Positions 36,819-41,764 of a stretch of 41,764 bases of DNA are shown piece after piece; the first letter of the stretch is position 1; each line of letters starts with the position of its first letter. Source of the stretch: Synechococcus sp. J7-Johnson (GTDB taxonomy: Bacteria; Cyanobacteriota; Cyanobacteriia; PCC-6307; Cyanobiaceae); contig NZ_JAGQBU010000025.1 in NCBI RefSeq assembly GCF_024345795.1, forward strand, positions 1 to 41,764. The letters run 5' to 3'. The translations under genes and the position numbers were made by a program. The notes beneath the pieces are model-generated. The model saw only the letters and a program-made list of their open reading frames with translations, had not been told where the DNA came from and made no database searches.

Positions 36819-38038
36819 GTTCTGCCGCCCCACCCCGTTCCAGCGGCACCGCGGCGGATATTTGGCGGCGGCTGGATCTGGCCAGGGCTCTGGAGCAGGC
36901 CACGCCCGAGTTGATCGGCCTGCGCCGCCACGTCCATGCCCACCCCGAGCTGAGCGGCGCCGAACACCAGACGGCGGCCCTGGTGGCCGGTGAGTTGCGC
37001 CTGCTCGGTTGGCAGGTGCGCGAAGGGGTCGGCCGCACCGGTGTGGTGGGTGAGCTGGGGCCGGAGGGAGCTCCGCTGCTGGCCGTGCGGGTCGACATGG
37101 ATGCCCTGCCCGTGGAGGAGCGCACCGGCCTCGCTTTCGCCTCCAGTCAGCAGGGGTTGATGCATGCCTGCGGGCACGATCTGCACACCGCTGTGGGGCT
37201 CGGTGTGGCGCGACTGCTCGCTCCCCTGGCCGGCCAGCTGAGTGCCCGGGTGCGGCTGCTGTTCCAACCGGCGGAGGAAACGGCCCAGGGGGCGGCCTGG
37301 ATGCTGGCCGATGGCGCCATGGAGGGCGTGCAGGCCCTGTTCGGGCTGCATGTGTTCCCCAGCCTGACGGTGGGAACGATCGGGGTGCGCAGCGGCAGCC
37401 TCACCGCCGCCGCGGGTGAGCTGGAGGTGGAGGTGCTGGGGGAAGGGGGCCATGGTGCCCGGCCCCACCAGTCGACCGATGCGATCTGGATCGCGGCCCG
37501 GGTGGTGAGCGGCCTGCAGGAGGCGATCAGCCGTCGGCTGGATGCCCTGCACCCGGTGGTGGTGAGCTTCGGGCGGATCGAGGGGGGCAAGGCGTTCAAC
37601 GTGATCGCCGACCACGTGCGTCTGCTGGGCACCGTCCGCTGTCTGGACACCACCGTGCATGCCGAGCTGCCGGGCTGGATCGAGGACACCGTCCACTCCA
37701 TCTGCCGGGGGTATGGCGGCGAGGCCCGGGTTCGCTACCGCTGCATTTCGCCGCCGGTGCACAACGACCCCGCCCTCACCGATCTGGTGGAGGAGGCCGC
37801 CCAGGCCCTGTTGGGCCGCCCGCAGGTGCTGCGCCTGGATCAACCGTCTCTGGGGGCTGAAGATTTCGCCCAACTGCTCTCGGTGGCGCCGGGAACGATG
37901 TTCCGTCTGGGGGTGGCTGGAGCCGATGGTTGTGCCGCTCTCCACAACGGCGGCTTCAACCCCGACGAAGGCTCCCTGGCAGTGGGGGTCGAGGTGCTCA
38001 CCCTCAGCCTGCTGCTCTGGATGGAGCGCCAGGCTTGA
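36815..38038 (+). CDS. M20-family amidohydrolase (IAA-amino acid hydrolase-like)
   Basis: A 407-residue metallopeptidase/amidohydrolase. It has LRRHVHAHPELSGAEHQT, LLAVRVDMDALPVEERTGL, MHACGHDLHTAVGLGVA (C-G-H-D-x-H metal site), LLFQPAEETAQGAAWML (catalytic Glu pair), LHVFPSLTVGTIG, the dimerisation-domain segment GHGARPHQSTDAIWIA and SLGAEDFAQLL. Members remove acyl or amino-acyl groups from amino acids or hormones; substrate unknown. ATG 36815 overlaps the TPR stop. The last stop overlaps the next small gene (TTGA). Confidence 0.93.
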   Translation: MSSAAPPRSSGTAADIWRRLDLARALEQATPELIGLRRHVHAHPELSGAEHQTAALVAGELRLLGWQVREGVGRTGVVGELGPEGAPLLAVRVDMDALPVEERTGLAFASSQQGLMHACGHDLHTAVGLGVARLLAPLAGQLSARVRLLFQPAEETAQGAAWMLADGAMEGVQALFGLHVFPSLTVGTIGVRSGSLTAAAGELEVEVLGEGGHGARPHQSTDAIWIAARVVSGLQEAISRRLDALHPVVVSFGRIEGGKAFNVIADHVRLLGTVRCLDTTVHAELPGWIEDTVHSICRGYGGEARVRYRCISPPVHNDPALTDLVEEAAQALLGRPQVLRLDQPSLGAEDFAQLLSVAPGTMFRLGVAGADGCAALHNGGFNPDEGSLAVGVEVLTLSLLLWMERQA

Positions 38039-38301
38039 GCCGCTTCCGTCCTGCCCTGAGGATGGTGCTGGCCCTTTCGGCCCCTCTACTGATTCTGCTG
38101 GCGCTGGTGAGCCTGGCCTCCCGCCGCGGCACCCAGCGGCTTGAGGCGGTGCCGGCCCTGGTGATCGGCACCGGCCTGCTGGTGAGCAGTGGTCTGCGCC
38201 GGGCCCAGAGGCGGCGGATCTTGCTGGAGGCCCTGCGCCTGGCCGCTCCCCCACCGGCAAGCGGGTCTGGTGATGGCCAGGGCAGCAACGTGGCAGGGTG
38301 A
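38035..38301 (+). CDS. Small membrane protein, possibly DUF3188-type
   Basis: An 88-residue protein with two hydrophobic helices, ALRMVLALSAPLLILLALVSLA and VPALVIGTGLLVSSGLRR, separated by a short basic loop (R-R-G-T-Q-R), and a basic then Gly/Ser-rich tail. Size and placement behind an amidohydrolase gene recall the small cyanobacterial DUF3188 proteins; I am not certain of the family. It starts at TTG 38035 overlapping the M20 stop, or at ATG 38062, which would remove nine residues. Confidence 0.65.
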   Translation: MSRFRPALRMVLALSAPLLILLALVSLASRRGTQRLEAVPALVIGTGLLVSSGLRRAQRRRILLEALRLAAPPPASGSGDGQGSNVAG

Positions 38302-38325
38302 AACTCCTTCGCAAGCCACCCCCCC

Positions 38326-38958
38326 ATGGACGACGCGGAAACGTCATCACCAGCCGACTTTGACCCCGAGGCGATTCGCCAGGCGATTGTCTCGGACGAC
38401 CCTGCCCAGGCTCTGCCGGCCCTGGTGGGACTGCGCAAGCTGGAGGCCGAACAGGCCGTTCCCCTGTTGCTGCTGGGTCTGGAGCAGGAGCCCTTCATCG
38501 TGCGCTCCATCAGCTGTGCGGGTCTGGGGGTCAAGCGCAATGAAGCTGGCTGGTCGGCCCTGGTCGAGGCGCTCCAGGGTGACGAGGATGCCAACGTGCG
38601 GGCCGAAGCCGCCAACGCCCTGGCCAACTACGGGTTGGAGCGGGCCTGGCCCTTGCTGCGGGAGTCGTTCCAGCGGGACGAACAGTGGTTGGTGCGCTGC
38701 AGCATCCTCTCGGCCCTGGCCGAGCAACCACAGATCGACCCCCAGGTATTGCTGGAGCTGGCGCGTATGGCCGTTGCTGTTGCCGACGGCAGCGTCCGGG
38801 TAGGGGGAGCGGAGATCCTCAGCCGGGTGGTGCGTGAGGCTGCTTCCAGCCAGCCCCCCGACCAGGCCGCGGAGGCTGCGCGGGAGCTGCTCCGCGGCCT
38901 GCAGCAGGACGCCGATCACCGGGTGGTGGCGGCCGCCCTGAACGGTCTTCAGGCCTGA
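38326..38958 (+). CDS. HEAT-repeat protein (PBS-lyase-like repeats)
   Basis: A 210-residue all-helical repeat protein. After an acidic N-terminus (DDAETSSPADFDPEAIRQAI) it shows repeats such as ALPALVGLRKLEAEQAVPLLLLGL, VRAEAANALANYGLERAWPLL and VRCSILSALAEQPQIDPQVLL. These are E-Z/HEAT-type units related to those in phycobilin lyases and NblB. It may handle phycobiliproteins or act as a scaffold; the short length (four to five repeats) does not decide. ATG 38326 is 24 bases after the membrane protein gene, and the TPP riboswitch of thiC starts 37 bases after its stop. Confidence 0.85.
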   Translation: MDDAETSSPADFDPEAIRQAIVSDDPAQALPALVGLRKLEAEQAVPLLLLGLEQEPFIVRSISCAGLGVKRNEAGWSALVEALQGDEDANVRAEAANALANYGLERAWPLLRESFQRDEQWLVRCSILSALAEQPQIDPQVLLELARMAVAVADGSVRVGGAEILSRVVREAASSQPPDQAAEAARELLRGLQQDADHRVVAAALNGLQA

Positions 38959-38995
38959 CCACCCATTCCGTCCAGCCTTGCTAGTTTGAGGGAGT

Positions 38996-40553
<1,558 letters not shown>

Positions 40554-40582
40554 ACTGAGGGCAGCTGCGGCTGCAGAATCTG

Positions 40583-40617
40583 AAAGCCCGGGGTGAAGCA
40601 CCCGGGCTTTTTCTTGA
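40583..40617 (+). terminator. Rho-independent terminator of thiC
   Basis: AAAGCCCGGG (40583-40592) and CCCGGGCTTT (40601-40610) form a perfect ten-base stem with an eight-base loop, followed by TTTTTCTT. It lies 29 bases after the thiC stop and marks the end of the core block. Confidence 0.93.
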
Positions 40618-40852
40618 TCCTGATTCCGATGCTGGGTCTAGACAGCCTCTCTGTGCTTGGCCTCCTGCAGGGGTGTGACTGACCATTCGGTTCTCAGACC
40701 CGTTAACCACGGCTAGTCTTGCGATGCATTTGGTCAGATACCATGCGGCGCAACGGTATTGCGCGAACATCGCCGGGTGCGGCGCCGTGGTTCACGGAAA
40801 GAAGAGCCCTGCGGGGAGTGGTTCACGGAAACCACCTAATAACAAGTTATGC
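40618..40852. other. Repeat-rich gene-free spacer before the AT-rich gene pair
   Basis: With the terminator included, 40554-40878 (325 bases) holds no credible gene; one 73-residue frame at 40724 has no family features or ribosome-binding site. The spacer holds a hairpin GCGCAA-CGGTA-TTGCGC (40748-40764), a 14-base direct repeat GTGGTTCACGGAAA at 40787-40800 and 40818-40831, and a hairpin GTGGTT-CACGGA-AACCAC (40818-40835) built on the second repeat. It ends in AACAAGTTATGC, whose GTTATGC (40846-40852) is the candidate left boundary box of the cassette. Confidence 0.6.
40818..40852 (+). other. Candidate recombination site at left edge of the AT-rich cassette
   Basis: The box GTTATGC (40846-40852) is the exact reverse complement of GCATAAC (41635-41641), the first box of the right attC-like site. 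In integron cassettes the first bases after the crossover point complement the first box of that cassette's own attC, which is what is seen. Upstream of the box lies CCTAATAACAAG and a six-base-stem hairpin (40818-40835). The whole fits neither a textbook attC (GTTATGC has T where the consensus asks a purine) nor a proven attI, so only the boundary function is proposed. Confidence 0.4.
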
Positions 40853-40878
40853 GCAGTAGAGTCCGTTAAAAATCCCGT

Positions 40879-41265
40879 ATGCTTGAAGTCCCACTCATTC
40901 AGCGTTATGTCAACAACTTTCGTCGCCACTTGGCTCAGTATTTGAAGCCTGGCATAGCTTTGCGTTGCGACGTCTATCCGGCTCTCTCAGGGGGCGCAGT
41001 CATTGAATTCACGCTTAGTTCCACTGAAGAGAACGACGATACATATCATCCTAACTCAGAGACTGTATCTGAAGCATTGGCTAATGTAAATCAGAAGGCG
41101 TTCGGCGGCAATCTCTCGGGATTTAGATTTCGAGGAACTAATACCATACTTGAAGGAAATCGGCTTATATTTATCAAGGATGACTGTTCTGCTGAGTGGA
41201 GCGACACCGCAGCCAGAGCTGATGTGATGCGAGTAGTTGACGGGCAAGCCGGAGGCGACCGATGA
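40879..41265 (+). CDS. Unknown soluble protein in AT-rich cassette
   Basis: A 128-residue protein that I do not recognise. It starts LEVPLIQRYVNNFRRHLAQYL (amphipathic helix), then appears alpha/beta with CDVYPALSGGAVIEFTLSS, a polar stretch TEENDDTYHPNSETVSEAL, FRFRGTNTILEGNRLIFIKDD and a charged C-terminus. There is no signal peptide or membrane helix. Codons end in A/T far more often than in the neighbouring core genes, a sign of transfer. The ATG of the next gene overlaps its stop (ATGA), so the two form a coupled pair, and the pair fills the space between the candidate cassette boundary boxes. Confidence 0.75.
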   Translation: MLEVPLIQRYVNNFRRHLAQYLKPGIALRCDVYPALSGGAVIEFTLSSTEENDDTYHPNSETVSEALANVNQKAFGGNLSGFRFRGTNTILEGNRLIFIKDDCSAEWSDTAARADVMRVVDGQAGGDR

Positions 41266-41633
41266 AACTCGGAGACCTGGAGGGAACACCCAAAGAAATA
41301 GAAGACTTCTTTGAGAACAATGGTCTTAATCTAAATGACTATTTTCAGCCGCCTGATAAACCCATCCACAGTGCATGGCTTTATGTGCCAGCCATTATTG
41401 TTGTGGCCTCAGTCTTGTGGCCCAACTTCACTGAAGCAACTCCTTCCCAAGCGGCTCCATTTCTTATCGGGTGTCTCGGTATAGTCTGGTTGTCCATATC
41501 GCTACAGATACGTTATAAGCAGCCCGTCGTGTCTGGCATAGCCGGTTTTGGTTGCGTCGCGGTGTTGGTTGTCTCTTATAGGTTTCTCACTCCACTTGAA
41601 GCAATTCAGCAGCTACAGAATTTCCATCAATGA
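41262..41633 (+). CDS. Unknown small membrane protein in AT-rich cassette
   Basis: A 123-residue protein with an acidic soluble N-terminus (KEIEDFFENNGLNLNDYFQPP, about 35 residues) followed by three hydrophobic segments: AWLYVPAIIVVASVLWP, APFLIGCLGIVWLSISLQI and VVSGIAGFGCVAVLVVSYRFL. A ribosome-binding site GGAGG (41251-41255) lies six bases before ATG 41262, inside the end of the upstream gene, and the ATGA overlap indicates coupling. The stop TGA (41631-41633) is one base before the attC-like site, the usual packing of a cassette gene. Function unknown; a soluble partner plus small membrane protein could be an effector/immunity or stress module, which is speculation. Confidence 0.75.
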   Translation: MKLGDLEGTPKEIEDFFENNGLNLNDYFQPPDKPIHSAWLYVPAIIVVASVLWPNFTEATPSQAAPFLIGCLGIVWLSISLQIRYKQPVVSGIAGFGCVAVLVVSYRFLTPLEAIQQLQNFHQ

Positions 41634-41634
41634 C

Positions 41635-41689
41635 GCATAACGAACAAGGATAGATCGTGCGCAGCCACGATCTTATCCGGTGGTTGGAC
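41635..41689 (+). other. attC-like recombination site (right)
   Basis: The 55-base site runs from GCATAAC (41635-41641) to GTTGGAC (41683-41689, fits GTTRRRY). The arms GGATAGATCGTG (41648-41659) and CACGATCTTATCC (41666-41678) form a 12-bp stem with one unpaired T and a six-base loop CGCAGC. Outside the stem only AAC/GTT of the end boxes pair, leaving an unpaired spacer, as in folded attC sites within arrays. The site starts one base after a stop codon. The first box departs from RYYYAAC at one position. The crossover would fall after G41683, giving a cassette of 40847-41683 (837 bases). Confidence 0.55.
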
Positions 41690-41760
41690 TAGCCCTTTTC
41701 GCTATTGACCAGTGGCTTACGGTAGATACGTCGGCCCGAATCTCAGCTTTCCTTCTGAAT
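41638..41760. repeat. Terminal inverted repeat, right copy
   Basis: An exact reverse complement of bases 1-123. The identity starts precisely at TAAC inside the first box of the attC-like site: the preceding bases are GCA here and GCC in the left copy read the same way. Four more bases (TCCG) follow to the window end. From TAAC to the end there are 127 bases, a length typical of a k-mer overlap at an assembly-graph branch. About 70 bases beyond the attC-like part are also shared by both copies, so the true repeat is longer than a minimal attC. Confidence 0.97.
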
Positions 41761-41764
41761 TCCG

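Noticed and set aside
36725-38350. Long leftward open frame antisense to the M20 gene
   Set aside because: No domain features; mirror of a clear M20 coding sequence with all metal motifs.
40787-40831. 14-base direct repeat as a CRISPR remnant
   Set aside because: Only two units, the repeat is too short, the interval is 17 bases, and no cas genes are present.
40724-40945. 73-residue frame in the repeat-rich spacer
   Set aside because: No ribosome-binding site, overlaps the start of the better-supported gene at 40879, and crosses the hairpins and proposed cassette boundary.

Overview
The window looks like a high-GC picocyanobacterial chromosome segment (Cyanobium or freshwater/brackish Synechococcus type). 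The evidence is a plant/cyanobacterial-type heme oxygenase, glycolate dehydrogenase subunits GlcE and GlcF, a cyanobacterial-type NADP isocitrate dehydrogenase, a ThiC of the short cyanobacterial form behind a TPP riboswitch, and the block smpB | ruvB-TPR-M20 peptidase-small membrane protein-HEAT protein-thiC. All of this comes from reading motifs and gene order; no database search was possible.

Layout. (1) 1-4785 is an accessory, mosaic end. It holds a terminal repeat, a cupin gene of lower GC, a broken GNAT gene, then a tightly overlapped leftward operon (two small DMT transporters, one with an in-frame stop, an MFS transporter, a VOC/glyoxalase-fold protein and a DUF1349 protein). A MarR regulator is transcribed divergently from that operon, with two palindromes in the shared promoter, and a second GNAT remnant follows. 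(2) 5033-11872 is core metabolism: glcE, a four-carbon sugar-acid kinase-like gene, glcF, icd, a small conserved-looking protein and heme oxygenase. (3) 11927-34301 is a large surface-glycan region. It carries all four Kdo/CMP-Kdo genes (kdsA, kdsC, kdsB, kdsD), an ABC exporter, two tandem EpsG/Wzy-like membrane proteins, a GT-C-like membrane protein and many glycosyltransferases. Two of these show DDG/HP-type motifs recalling bacterial sialyl- and polysialyltransferases. The housekeeping genes for a CCA-adding enzyme, a UvrD/PcrA helicase and a HIT protein are interspersed. (4) 34367-40615 is core: smpB, ruvB, the ruvB-thiC operon-like run, the riboswitch, thiC and a strong terminator. (5) 40616-41764 is accessory again and clearly more AT-rich: a repeat-rich spacer, two overlapping small genes of unknown function, and a terminal repeat.

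The most unusual structure is at the ends. The first 123 bases are an exact reverse complement of bases 41638-41760. The inner part of each copy (72-126 and 41635-41689) looks like an integron attC site: a hairpin with one unpaired base, bounded by RYYYAAC-like and GTTRRRY boxes. The right copy begins one base after the stop codon of the last gene. Its outer box GCATAAC is perfectly complementary to a GTTATGC box at 40846-40852, just before the two AT-rich genes. That is the arrangement expected of a single integron-type cassette of about 0.84 kb. No integrase is in the window, and the ends may also be assembly break points in a multicopy repeat, so this is a strong lead rather than a proof.
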